57,158 nucleotides of DNA from Gemmatimonadota bacterium (GTDB lineage Bacteria; Gemmatimonadota; Gemmatimonadetes; Gemmatimonadales; Gemmatimonadaceae). Positions 26,161 through 34,985 of this stretch are shown one piece after another; the first letter of the stretch is position 1; each line of letters begins with the position of its first letter. The notes beneath the pieces are model-generated. The model worked only from the letters and a program-made list of their open reading frames with translations. It did no database searches and was not told the origin of the DNA. The stretch lies in NCBI GenBank assembly GCA_003223455.1, contig QHVE01000017.1:1-57158 (forward strand), read 5' to 3'. A program made the position numbers and the translations under genes.

Positions 26161-28023
26161 GTGACCGGCATCTGTCGTCCCACCATCCCGCGCGCCGATT
26201 TTTCGCGTGTCGACCCTGCGGCGGTCGCCCTCCTCGCCGAGCGATGGGCCAGGCGCTACGGCGTCCTGCCCTTACGCGAGGAGGACGGGACACTCGTCGT
26301 TGCCACGAGCGACGCGCTGGACCTCGACGCCGAGCGTGCCATCGGCTTCGCGACCGGCCGCCGCGTGCGCTGGGTCGAGGCGCCCCAGGATGAGATTCAG
26401 GCGCAGCTCGCGCGCTGGTACGCCGACGGTTCGCGCTCGGAGCTCTCCGCCCCTCCCGTGGAGGTGCAGCACATCGGCTTCGCCGCCGGGCTCTCCGCGA
26501 GAGTGCCGAGCGATGATGCCGCGTCGGCCATCCCGCTCGTCGATCAGCTCCTGGCCGATGGCATCCAGGCCGGCGCGAGCGACATCCACATCGAGCCGGA
26601 AGAGGAAGGGATCGCCGTCCGCCATCGCATCGATGGCGTCCTTCGCCAGGCGGGGCTGCTCGCGCGCGCACTCGGGCCCTCGCTCGCGTCACGCGTCAAG
26701 ATCCTCTCCGGTCTCGACATCGCCGACCGCATGCGTCCGCAGGATGGTCGAGCGCGCGTCGCGGTGCGTGGCGCCGTCGTCGATCTGCGCGTGTCGACCC
26801 TTCCCGCGTCGCACGGCGAGAAGATCGTGATCCGCGTGCTCGATGCGAGCGCCGGCCTTCGCACCCTCGATTCGGTCGGCTTCGGCGACGACGATCTTGC
26901 GCGCATTCGTTCGCTCCTCGAGCAGCGCGAAGGGCTCGTGCTCGTCACCGGCCCGACGGGAAGCGGCAAGACGACGACGCTTTACGCCGCGCTGCGCGAA
27001 GTGCAGGCCCGCGGCGTCAACGTGGTCACGGTGGAGGATCCCATTGAGTATCGACTGCCGGCCATCGTACAGGTCCAGGTGCACGAGCGCGCCGGTCTCA
27101 CCTTCGGCGCCGCGTTGCGATCGATCATGCGCCAGGATCCCGACGTCATCCTCGTCGGCGAGATCCGCGACCGCGAGACGGCGGAGATCGCGATCCAGGC
27201 CTCGCTCACCGGCCACCTCGTCTTCTCCACGCTCCATACCAACGACGCGGTGAGCGCGATCGCTCGACTCGTCGACATCGGCGCCGCCAGCTATCAGATC
27301 GCCACGGCGGTGAAGGGGGTGATCGCGCAGCGTCTCGTGCGGCGCCTCTGCATCGGGTGCGTCGGGGCAGGGTGCCGCGACTGCGGCGAGTCGGGCTACC
27401 GCGGTCGGCGCGCGATCGCCGAGATTCTCATCGCATCCTCCGAGTTCGAGCGTCGTGTAGCGGCCGGCGCGGCACCCGAGAGCATCGCGGAAGCCGCACG
27501 AGCGAATGGCTGCATTCCGCTCTGGGAAGCCGGTTGCGCGCTCGTACGACGCGGCGAGACCTCGATCGACGAGCTGCGCCGGGTTGCCGCTGAGCCGGCG
27601 CGCCGCGTCACGGAGCCGGCGGTCGCTGGTCCATCCGCCGAGCCCTCTCCGACGCGCATTGGCTGGTGGAGCGCTCGCGCGAGCGCCGCGAGTGGACTCG
27701 TGCGAGGTCAGCTCGTCGCGGCGGCCGCGGCGCTCGACGGCGGCGTTCGCATCATGCAACTCTCCGACGAGGAGGCCGACGAGCCGATGGACGCCGTGGT
27801 CCTGGCCGGTGCCGTGCCGACCGCGCCGGCGGAGCAGCGGGCCGCTCGCTGGCGGACGGATCGGCCGGGCGCGCCGCTCGTCGTGGCACTGGCGGCGGAC
27901 GGCGCGACCGGCGAGCATGTCCGCCTGCTCGGTCACGACGTCGACGTCGTGCTCCCGGCGGGCACACACGGCCGAGTGGTGCTTGCTACGGTGCTCGCTC
28001 TGTTGCGCTGGCGGGCCCGGTGA
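26161..28023 (+). CDS. GspE/PilB-type secretion or pilus-assembly ATPase with extra C-terminal domain
   Basis: A 620-residue hexameric AAA-type motor. An N1E-like domain (1-90) includes ERWARRYGVLPLREED. The core has SDIHIEPEEEG, Walker A GPTGSGKT at 264-271, the Asp box VTVEDPIEYRL, Walker B DPDVILVGEIRD and the His box SLTGHLVFSTLHTND. The zinc site is compressed: C397xxC400xxxxC405xxC408, whereas relatives usually have a much longer loop. Residues about 470-620 are an additional domain with DAVVLAG, PLVVALAADG and DVDVVLPAG, reminiscent of a degenerate receiver fold. GTG 26161 is the start. No other type II secretion or pilus gene is nearby. Confidence 0.88.
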   Translation: MTGICRPTIPRADFSRVDPAAVALLAERWARRYGVLPLREEDGTLVVATSDALDLDAERAIGFATGRRVRWVEAPQDEIQAQLARWYADGSRSELSAPPVEVQHIGFAAGLSARVPSDDAASAIPLVDQLLADGIQAGASDIHIEPEEEGIAVRHRIDGVLRQAGLLARALGPSLASRVKILSGLDIADRMRPQDGRARVAVRGAVVDLRVSTLPASHGEKIVIRVLDASAGLRTLDSVGFGDDDLARIRSLLEQREGLVLVTGPTGSGKTTTLYAALREVQARGVNVVTVEDPIEYRLPAIVQVQVHERAGLTFGAALRSIMRQDPDVILVGEIRDRETAEIAIQASLTGHLVFSTLHTNDAVSAIARLVDIGAASYQIATAVKGVIAQRLVRRLCIGCVGAGCRDCGESGYRGRRAIAEILIASSEFERRVAAGAAPESIAEAARANGCIPLWEAGCALVRRGETSIDELRRVAAEPARRVTEPAVAGPSAEPSPTRIGWWSARASAASGLVRGQLVAAAAALDGGVRIMQLSDEEADEPMDAVVLAGAVPTAPAEQRAARWRTDRPGAPLVVALAADGATGEHVRLLGHDVDVVLPAGTHGRVVLATVLALLRWRAR

Positions 28024-28100
28024 CGGCGCACTCGATCCCACGCTGGGCCGCAGGAGCGGGACGTGTGCGCCGCACTCGACGACCCGGAGGCGTTCGACGA

Positions 28101-28565
28101 ATGACCACGATCAACGTCGGCACCATCGACGTCTACCTCATCGCGCCCGACCCCGCCGAGTGGGCGGTGCTCACTCTGCAGCGTGGGCTGGGCACCCGCT
28201 GTCCGACGGCCTGGGAGACCGTGCACGGACGCATCGAGCCGGGCGAGTCGCCCGAGCAGGCGGCGGTGCGTGAAGTTCGCGAAGAGACGGGGCTCCAGGT
28301 GCAGCGGCTGTACAACGTGATCGTCCAGCCGTTCTACCTCCACACTCTGGCGACCGTGGAGCTTGCCGTCGTCTTCGCCGCATTCGTCGATCGGGCCGAT
28401 CCGATCACACTCGGCGAGGAGCACATGCGCTACGAGTGGCTCACTCCCGACGCCGCGCTCGAGCGCTTCGTCTGGCCGCGCGAGCGCCATGCCCTGCGCG
28501 ACTCGCTGCACCTCCTCCGCGCCGGCCACGCCGGCCCGGTGGAGGACGTGTTGCGCGTGATCTGA
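28101..28565 (+). CDS. Nudix hydrolase
   Basis: A 154-residue Nudix pyrophosphohydrolase. The Nudix box spans 43-65 and begins GRIEPGESPEQAAVREV, then REETG, with all metal-binding Glu residues present. It resembles dATP/diadenosine-type family members (short, N-terminal VYLIAP strand, WLTPDAAL near the end), but substrate cannot be read from sequence. It starts at ATG 28101, 77 nt after the ATPase. Confidence 0.87.
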   Translation: MTTINVGTIDVYLIAPDPAEWAVLTLQRGLGTRCPTAWETVHGRIEPGESPEQAAVREVREETGLQVQRLYNVIVQPFYLHTLATVELAVVFAAFVDRADPITLGEEHMRYEWLTPDAALERFVWPRERHALRDSLHLLRAGHAGPVEDVLRVI

Positions 28566-28573
28566 GGAGCGGA

Positions 28574-28690
28574 GGTCCGGGGACCCAGTACCGAGTACGA
28601 GGTACCGCGTACAGCACGCTATCCCCAGCTACTCGCCTCAGCCCCTCGCACGTCCCGCATCAGGTGTCCCGGACCCCCGAAAATCCGGAC
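28574..28690. repeat. Intergenic repeat cluster between convergent genes
   Basis: GGTCCGGGGACCC at 28574-28586 is self-complementary and is nearly mirrored by TGTCCCGGACCCCC near 28664-28677 and by ATCCGGACC after it. Between them AGTACC-GAGTACGAGGTACC-GCGTAC is an irregular GTAC repeat. The spacer separates the Nudix gene from the facing acyltransferase, so termination in both directions is possible. Confidence 0.5.
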
Positions 28691-28694
28691 CCCG

Positions 28695-29558
28695 TCACTC
28701 GGGCATCGGCCGCGCCAGGCGGTTCTCCGCCGTGCGCAGGATCGTCGCCGGCTCCGGCGCGTTCGGCTTCACGCGCACGCTCTTCGCCGGGATCCCGACG
28801 TAGACGTGGTACGGCCGCACGTCCTTCGTCGCGACCGCGAGGGCGCCGACCATCCCCTGCTCGTTCACGTGCACGCCTGCCAGCACCGTCGCGTGGTACG
28901 TCACGCGCACGCCGTCTTCGAGCACGGTCAGCGCATTCGTCACATCCGCCTGCTCGACGATGCTGTGTGTGTGGCTGTAGATGTTCGCGTAGTCGCTGAT
29001 CGAGACCTTGTTGCCAAGGCGAATCCCGCCTCGGTCGTCGAGCAGCACGTGACGGTGCACCACCACGTCGTCCCCGACCTCGAGGTTGTAGCCGAAGGAG
29101 AACTCGACGTGCTGGAACGCTTTGAAGTTCGCGCCGCAGCGCTTGAAGATGTACGGCGCCAGCAGGCGCCGAAGCTGGACGCCCAGATCGACGTTCTGCC
29201 CTCCGATCGGCAGTCGGTCGAACGAATACCAGAGCCACAGCAGCGGCTTCACCGGCTGGAACCGCGTGTCGTCGCAGTCGCTGTAGTACTCGGGCTCCAG
29301 CGTCACGTTGCGCGGATCGAGCGCGGCCAGTGAGAGCCGGGTCCCGAGAGGGACTGACTCGTCCTCGACCGCCGTCTCCCAGTTGGCGGCGTACTCCGGG
29401 TACGCGAGCTCGGCCAGGGTCTCACGACAGACCTTCGAGCGCTCCGCAGCGACGTCGCCCGTGCAGCCGGCCAGCCGGTCGGCCAGTCGTTCGATCCAGG
29501 CGGTGGAGAGCGCCTGCGAGGGGCGCGGTGGCAGTGATCGCAGGGGCAGGTAGGGCAT
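28695..29558 (-). CDS. Hexapeptide-repeat (left-handed beta-helix) acyltransferase-like protein
   Basis: A 287-residue protein. The N-terminal 130 residues are helical and of unknown fold. From about 150 the sequence has the [LIV]GxxxxI periodicity of a left-handed beta-helix, including VGDDVVVHRHVLLDDRGGIRLG, VSISDYANIYSHTH and VGIPAKSV near the end. This resembles maltose/galactoside O-acetyltransferases and colanic-acid type transferases. The acceptor is unknown. ATG 29558 starts MPYLPLRSLPPRP. Confidence 0.78.
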   Translation of the reverse strand: MPYLPLRSLPPRPSQALSTAWIERLADRLAGCTGDVAAERSKVCRETLAELAYPEYAANWETAVEDESVPLGTRLSLAALDPRNVTLEPEYYSDCDDTRFQPVKPLLWLWYSFDRLPIGGQNVDLGVQLRRLLAPYIFKRCGANFKAFQHVEFSFGYNLEVGDDVVVHRHVLLDDRGGIRLGNKVSISDYANIYSHTHSIVEQADVTNALTVLEDGVRVTYHATVLAGVHVNEQGMVGALAVATKDVRPYHVYVGIPAKSVRVKPNAPEPATILRTAENRLARPMPE

Positions 29559-29613
29559 GGGAGTAATGTGACGAGGACAGGTTTCGCGCGCACCTGCTCA
29601 ATCCCGACAAAAG

Positions 29614-29641
29614 TTGACGGGATTGACACACGCCCGATAAC
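29614..29641 (+). promoter_or_regulatory. Possible sigma-70 type promoter for the siderophore receptor
   Basis: TTGACG at 29614-29619 and GATAAC at 29636-29641 are spaced by 16 nt and lie about 75 nt upstream of the receptor start. A second TTGACA occurs at 29624-29629. No Fur-box palindrome is evident. This is weak evidence based on consensus match only. Confidence 0.3.
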
Positions 29642-29714
29642 CTTCAGCCGAATCGGCGAGCCGGAAGACCTCTCGCCCTGAGGCATATCCGCAATCCAGA
29701 CAGAATTGCTCCCG

Positions 29715-31886
29715 ATGCTCCGTGCGCACGCCGTCGCCCTCCTCTCCGCTGCCATTCTCGTCTCCGCCATGTCTCGCGCGGAGGCACAGGAACAACGGGG
29801 ATTCGAGGCGGACTCCGCCCGCGCCCACGCCTCGGACGGGGCTGACTCGCTGACCCGGGGCAGCCGGCCGCGCACGCTCTCGGGCATGCGCGTCGTCGCC
29901 GACCGCGCCCGACGAACCAGCTACGCGGCGGTCAGCTCACGGACGTCGACGAAGACCGACACGCCCCTGCGCGACACGCCGCAGTCTGCGACCGTACTCA
30001 CCCGCGCCTTCATCGCCGACCAGTCGATGCAGAGCATGGCGGACGCCGTCCGCTTCATCCCCGGCGTCACCATGGCGCAGGGCGAGGGCCACCGTGACGC
30101 CCCGGTGATCCGCGGCCAGAGCACGACGGCCGACTTCTTCGTCGACGGCGTTCGCGACGATGCCCAGTACCTGCGCGACCTCTACAACGTCGATCGGATC
30201 GAGGCCCTGAAGGGTTCCAACGCCATGATCTTCGGCCGAGGGGGCGGGGGCGGCATCATCAATCAGGTGCGCCGCGAGGCTCCCTGGTCCAGGGTCGGCT
30301 CGCTCACGCTCGAGGGAGGCTCCTTCGACCACAAGCGCGGCACGCTCGACGTGGGTGGCCCACTGGGCGAACGCGTCGCGGCGCGCCTCGACGGCGTGTA
30401 CGAGAGCTCGGGCGGCTTCCGGGAAGCCTCGCGCCTCAGCCGACGCGGCATCACCCCCACGGCGACGGTTCTCCTGGGTGGCGCCGTCGTCCGGCTCGAC
30501 TACGAGAACTTTCACGACGACCGCACCGTCGACCGCGGGATCCCGTCGTTCCGCGGCGCGCCCTCGCTGGCGCCCATCACGACCTTCTTCGGCGACCCGA
30601 CCGTCAGTCATTCCCGCGCCGACGTGAACGGGGGCGCCGTCGTGATCGATCGCGCGCTCGGCCGTGGGATCTCGCTGCGCAACCGTACGCGCGCGATGCA
30701 CTACGACAAGTTCTACCAGAACGTCTATCCCGGCGCAGTCGACACCAGCGGCACGCAGGTGAGCCTGCTCGGCTACAACAACGCCACCGAGCGACGGAAT
30801 CTGTTCAACCAGACCGACGTCACGGGCACGCTCGCCACGGGCTCGGTGCGGCATACGCTGCTCGGCGGCGCCGAGCTCTCTCGTCAGCGCACGGACAACG
30901 TGCGCAACACGGCGTATTTCGACGGCAGCGCGACGGCGACGAGCACTCCCGTTCTCTTCGCCGCCCCGACGAGTCGCGTCAACGTCGCCTTCCGCCCGTC
31001 GTCGACTGACGCCGACAATCACGTGCGCGCGGACGTCGGCGCGCTGTACGCGCAGGATCAGGTCGCACTCTCGTCGCGGTGGCAGGCGATCGCCGGCGTG
31101 CGCGTCGACGCCATCACCGTCCGGTTCCACAACAATCGCAACGGTCAGGACCTCGAGCGCTTCGACCGGCTCGTGTCCCCGCGAGCAGGGGTGATCTTCA
31201 AGCCCATCACCCCCGCCTCGCTCTACGCCTCGTACAGCGTCTCTCATCTGCCCGGCTCGGGCGACCAGTTTTCCTCGCTCACGGCGACGACGCAGACGCT
31301 CGAGCCCGAGCGGTTTCGCAACTACGAGGTCGGCGCGAAGTGGGACGTGCATGCGTCGCTCGCCCTCACGGGTGCCCTCTTCCAGCTCGATCGCAGCAAC
31401 AGCACCGCACCCGATCCGGCGAATCCTTCGCGGACCGTCCAGACGGGCGCGCAGCGAACGACCGGCTTCGAGCTCGGCGCCACGGGCGACCTGACGGACG
31501 CCTGGCAGTTGGTCGCCGGCTATTCGTCGCAGATCGCACGCATCCGGAGTCGCACGTCGGCCGGCGCCGAGGGCGCGACCGTGCCACTCGTGCCGCGCTC
31601 CACCCTGTCGATCTGGAACCGTGTGCAGATCCTGCCCGACGTGGCGCTCGGGGCGGGCGCGGTGCACCAGGCGCGCATGTACGCCGCGATCGACAACTCC
31701 GTCGTGCTGCCCGCCTTCACCCGCTTCGACGGCGCCCTGTACGTCACGCTGCCCTTCCGCACGCGTGCGCAGCTCAACGTCGAGAACGTGCTCGACACCC
31801 GCTACTACGCCACCTCGCAGGGCAACAACAATATCATGCCCGGCGCGTCGCGCACGCTCAGACTGTCGCTCGGCGCGGACTTCTAG
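29715..31886 (+). CDS. TonB-dependent siderophore receptor (catecholate type, Fiu-like)
   Basis: A 723-residue outer-membrane receptor with signal peptide MLRAHAVALLSAAILVSAMSR before AEAQEQ. The plug domain (about 60-190) reads DTPQSATVLTRAFI, DAVRFIPGVTMAQGEGHRD, VIRGQSTTADFFVDGVRDD and IFGRGGGGGIINQV, the pattern of Fiu/CatA-like catecholate receptors. The rest is a 22-strand barrel with TonB-receptor C-terminal boxes (RFRNYEVGAKWD, NVLDTRYYAT) ending in Phe. It would import ferric siderophore using TonB energy. TTG 29706 is an alternative start. Its stop shares a CTAG palindrome with the engB stop. Confidence 0.92.
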   Translation: MLRAHAVALLSAAILVSAMSRAEAQEQRGFEADSARAHASDGADSLTRGSRPRTLSGMRVVADRARRTSYAAVSSRTSTKTDTPLRDTPQSATVLTRAFIADQSMQSMADAVRFIPGVTMAQGEGHRDAPVIRGQSTTADFFVDGVRDDAQYLRDLYNVDRIEALKGSNAMIFGRGGGGGIINQVRREAPWSRVGSLTLEGGSFDHKRGTLDVGGPLGERVAARLDGVYESSGGFREASRLSRRGITPTATVLLGGAVVRLDYENFHDDRTVDRGIPSFRGAPSLAPITTFFGDPTVSHSRADVNGGAVVIDRALGRGISLRNRTRAMHYDKFYQNVYPGAVDTSGTQVSLLGYNNATERRNLFNQTDVTGTLATGSVRHTLLGGAELSRQRTDNVRNTAYFDGSATATSTPVLFAAPTSRVNVAFRPSSTDADNHVRADVGALYAQDQVALSSRWQAIAGVRVDAITVRFHNNRNGQDLERFDRLVSPRAGVIFKPITPASLYASYSVSHLPGSGDQFSSLTATTQTLEPERFRNYEVGAKWDVHASLALTGALFQLDRSNSTAPDPANPSRTVQTGAQRTTGFELGATGDLTDAWQLVAGYSSQIARIRSRTSAGAEGATVPLVPRSTLSIWNRVQILPDVALGAGAVHQARMYAAIDNSVVLPAFTRFDGALYVTLPFRTRAQLNVENVLDTRYYATSQGNNNIMPGASRTLRLSLGADF

Positions 31887-32506
31887 GGCGTCGTCGGCTG
31901 CTCCACGAGCGCGACCACGGCGGCTGCGAGGTCGTCGCGGCCGACATTCGTCGTCGCGCTGAACGGGATCATCTGCTCCTCGTCGAGCTGGAGTTGCACG
32001 GCCAGCTCGCGCAGCCGCCCTGGCAGCTCGCGCGGCCGCAGCTTGTCGATCTTCGTGAGGGCCACGATCGTCGGCACGCCGACGTCCGCGAGGAAGTCGA
32101 GCATCTGGAGGTCGTCGGTCGATGCCGCGTGACGCACGTCGAGGAGCTGCACCACGCCGCGCAGCGCCGTCGCATGGCGCAGGTAGCCCTCGATGAGCGG
32201 AAGCCATTCCGCCTTGCGCGCCTTCGCGATTCTCGCGTAGCCGTAGCCCGGCAGGTCGACGAGTACGAACTTGTCGTTGACCTTGAAGAAGTTGATCTCG
32301 CGCGTCCGTCCGGGTGTGTTGCTCACCCGCGCGAACGCCTTCCGCCGCACCAGTCGGTTGAGCAGCGACGACTTCCCGACGTTCGATCGCCCCGCGAACG
32401 CCACCTCCGGCAGGTCGCTCGGCGGCCGCCATCCGTCTGCGCTCGCCATCGGTCCGAGGAACTCGAGCGACCGGATGACGAGCGGATCCTCCGCCGCGCC
32501 GGTCAA
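31883..32506 (-). CDS. engB: Ribosome-biogenesis GTPase EngB/YihA
   Basis: A 207-residue TrmE-Era family GTPase needed for 50S assembly. Motifs: G1 GRSNVGKS at 39-46, NTPGRTREINFF (G2), G3 DLPGYGYA at 84-91, G4 TKIDK and G5 SATTN. TTG 32506 is chosen because it overlaps the lon stop as TTGA and gives the correct N-terminal length before LEFLGP. No ATG or GTG is available between it and the G1 loop in a sensible position. Cotranslation with lon is likely. Confidence 0.92.
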   Translation of the reverse strand: MTGAAEDPLVIRSLEFLGPMASADGWRPPSDLPEVAFAGRSNVGKSSLLNRLVRRKAFARVSNTPGRTREINFFKVNDKFVLVDLPGYGYARIAKARKAEWLPLIEGYLRHATALRGVVQLLDVRHAASTDDLQMLDFLADVGVPTIVALTKIDKLRPRELPGRLRELAVQLQLDEEQMIPFSATTNVGRDDLAAAVVALVEQPTTP

Positions 32507-34914
32507 TGCGTTACCAGTGCTGCGGGCGCATCTCCGGTGCGCACGTCGACCGCGCGAGCGAGCGCCACGGCGAGCACCTCGTCCATCGTCCTCACGGGAT
32601 GGAACTGGATTCCTGCCTTGACCTCCGCCGGCAACTCGTCGAGATCGCGCGCGTTCTCCTGTGGCAGGATGATGTGTGCGACGCGATTCCGCAGGGCGGC
32701 CACGGTCTTCTCCTTCAGTCCGCCGATGCCGAGCACCCGGCCGCGCAGCGTGATCTCGCCCGTCATCGCGACGTCGCCGCGGAGCGGAATGCCACTGAGC
32801 GCGCTGACGATCGCGCACGCGATCGCGATCCCCGCGCTCGGCCCGTCCTTCGGCGTCGCGCCGGCGGGGATGTGCACGTGGAGGTCGCGCGAGCGCAGGA
32901 ACTCACGCTCGAGGCCGAGCGCGCCGGCGCGTGCGCGCGCGTAGCTGAGCGCCGCGCTCGCGGACTCCTTCATCACGTCGCCCAGCGTGCCGGTGAGCTG
33001 GAGTCGGCCGCGTCCCGGCACCACGCTCACCTCGATCTCCAGCACGTCGCCGCCCGTGCTCGTGTACGCGAGCCCGGTCGCCACACCGATCTTGTCCTCG
33101 AGCGTGTTCGCCGCCGGATCGAACGGCGCCACGCCGAGCAATGCGTAGAGCTGGCTTGCCTGAACGACATCCTGCTCCGGGGCGCTCTCGGTCGTCGATG
33201 ACGCATACGCCGCGCGACGCTCGGCGCGCGCGCGCGCCAGCTTGCGCGCCACGCGCGCGATGCGCCGTTCGAGCTCGCGCACTCCCGCCTCGCGCGTGTA
33301 GGCGTGCACGATCGTCGGCACGACGTCCGGCGCCAGCGTCACGGTCGACGGCTCGATGCCGTGCTGCCTGAGCTGGCGAGGGAGCAGGAACTGGCGCGCG
33401 ATCGCGTACTTCTCCTGGTCGAGGTACCCCGCCAGCCGGATGATCTCCATCCGATCGCGCAGGGGATCGGGGATGCCGGCCAGCGAGTTCGCCGTCGTGA
33501 TGAACAGTACCTGCGAGAGATCGTAGTCGATCTCGAGATAGTGATCGTTGAACGTCTTGTTCTGCTCGGGATCGAGCACCTCGAGCAGTGCCGCCGATGG
33601 GTCGCCGCGGTAGTCGCTCCCCAGCTTGTCGACCTCGTCCAGCAGGATGACGGGGTTCACGACCTCGGCGCGCCGCATCGCCTGGATGACGCGGCCCGGC
33701 ATCGCACCGATGTAGGTGCGGCGGTGACCGCGAATCTCCGCCTCGTCGCGCACGCCGCCGAGCGACATCCGCACGAACCGTCGGCCCATCGCTCGCGCGA
33801 TTGATCGTCCGAGCGATGTCTTCCCGACTCCCGGCGGCCCGACGAGACAGAGGATCGGACCGTCGAGCCGTTCCACGAGCGACAGCACGCCGATGTAGTC
33901 GAGCACGCGCTCCTTCACGTCCTCGAGTCCGTAATGATCCTCGTCGAGCACGCGGCGCGCGTGCGCGACGTCGAGCACGTCGTCGGTGCGCTCGCGCCAC
34001 GGCAGCGCCGCGATCCAGTCGAGGTACGTCCGAACGACTCCCGCTTCGGGCGAGATGGCAGCGAGCCTGCGCAGTCGCCGCAGCTCGCGCCGGGTTCGGA
34101 CGGCGACCGGCTCCGGCAGTCCCTTCGCCTCGAGCGTCGCCGAAAGATCGTCCCCGTCCTCGCTCTCCTCGCTCCCCAGCTCACGGTGGATCGCCTTGAG
34201 CTGTTCCTGGAGATAGAACTCGCGCTGATTCTGAAACAGCGAGCCGCGCACATCCTCGTCGATCTTCCGTTCCAGCTTGAGCAGATCGATCTCGCTCGTG
34301 AGCATGTCGCCGAGCGAGCGAAGGAGAGCCGGGAGCTCGTCGATGGCCAGCAGCGCCTGCCGTCGATCGAGCCGCATGCCGAGGTGCGCCGCGACCCCGA
34401 ACGCCTGCCGCGCCGGCGACTCGGCGCTCTGGATGATCGTCACCAGCTCGGCAGGGAGCCGCCGGTGCAGCGCGACGTACTCCTCGAACAGTGAGAGCGT
34501 CCGGCGGAGCAAGACTTCGTCTTCCTCGGCGAGCACCGGCGCCGGCATCGGCTCGACGACGGCGCGCAGGCAGTCCGTGCCGGGTACGTAGCGCGTCACC
34601 CGAGCCCGCGCGACGCCCTCGATGAGCACGCGGACGGTCCCCGTGCCGAGCCGTGAGAGCTGCCGGATGCGCGCGACGACGCCGACGCGATACAGATCGG
34701 CCGCCGCGGGTTCCTGGGTTTCCGCGTCGCGCTGCGCGACCAGCAGTACGACCCGATCTTCTTCGTTCGCCGCCTCCAGCGCCGCCAGGGAGGCGGCACG
34801 CCCGACGAGCAGCGGCATCACGACGTAGGGAAAGACGACCACGTCGCGCAGCGGGAGCACCGGCAGCCGGTCGCTCGTGACCAGCGCCTCACGATCGGAG
34901 GGGAAGGTGGGCAT
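32503..34914 (-). CDS. lon: ATP-dependent protease Lon (LonA)
   Basis: An 803-residue soluble LonA. The N-terminal substrate-binding domain starts LPVLPLRDVVVFPYVVMPLLVGR. The AAA+ module has Walker A GPPGVGKTS, Walker B VILLDEVDKLG and sensor-1 ITTANSL. The C-terminal protease domain has PKDGPSAG with Ser693 and GGLKEK with Lys736 as the catalytic dyad. It degrades misfolded and regulatory proteins. The length is normal. It shares a TTGA overlap with engB. A hairpin upstream (34953-34974) separates it from the acyltransferase gene. Confidence 0.97.
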   Translation of the reverse strand: MPTFPSDREALVTSDRLPVLPLRDVVVFPYVVMPLLVGRAASLAALEAANEEDRVVLLVAQRDAETQEPAAADLYRVGVVARIRQLSRLGTGTVRVLIEGVARARVTRYVPGTDCLRAVVEPMPAPVLAEEDEVLLRRTLSLFEEYVALHRRLPAELVTIIQSAESPARQAFGVAAHLGMRLDRRQALLAIDELPALLRSLGDMLTSEIDLLKLERKIDEDVRGSLFQNQREFYLQEQLKAIHRELGSEESEDGDDLSATLEAKGLPEPVAVRTRRELRRLRRLAAISPEAGVVRTYLDWIAALPWRERTDDVLDVAHARRVLDEDHYGLEDVKERVLDYIGVLSLVERLDGPILCLVGPPGVGKTSLGRSIARAMGRRFVRMSLGGVRDEAEIRGHRRTYIGAMPGRVIQAMRRAEVVNPVILLDEVDKLGSDYRGDPSAALLEVLDPEQNKTFNDHYLEIDYDLSQVLFITTANSLAGIPDPLRDRMEIIRLAGYLDQEKYAIARQFLLPRQLRQHGIEPSTVTLAPDVVPTIVHAYTREAGVRELERRIARVARKLARARAERRAAYASSTTESAPEQDVVQASQLYALLGVAPFDPAANTLEDKIGVATGLAYTSTGGDVLEIEVSVVPGRGRLQLTGTLGDVMKESASAALSYARARAGALGLEREFLRSRDLHVHIPAGATPKDGPSAGIAIACAIVSALSGIPLRGDVAMTGEITLRGRVLGIGGLKEKTVAALRNRVAHIILPQENARDLDELPAEVKAGIQFHPVRTMDEVLAVALARAVDVRTGDAPAALVTH

Positions 34915-34952
34915 GGAGTCAAGATAGCCCCGGCAGACTTCCCCCGCCTTTC

Positions 34953-34974
34953 GCGCCGGCTCCGCAGCCGGCGC
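34953..34974 (-). terminator. Hairpin between acyltransferase and lon
   Basis: GCGCCGGCT at 34953-34961 and AGCCGGCGC at 34966-34974 form a perfect 9-bp stem with a 4-nt loop, 12 nt past the acyltransferase stop on the minus strand. There is no U-tract, so it may terminate weakly or only protect the transcript end. Confidence 0.5.
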
Positions 34975-34985
34975 TCAGTGGCCCA

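Noticed and set aside
29559-29714. Fur box upstream of the siderophore receptor
   Set aside because: No 19-bp AT-rich palindrome resembling GATAATGATAATCATTATC is visible.
29937-32432. 831-codon antisense ORF opposite the TonB receptor
   Set aside because: Composition is that of a GC shadow; the sense strand has a complete receptor with signal peptide.
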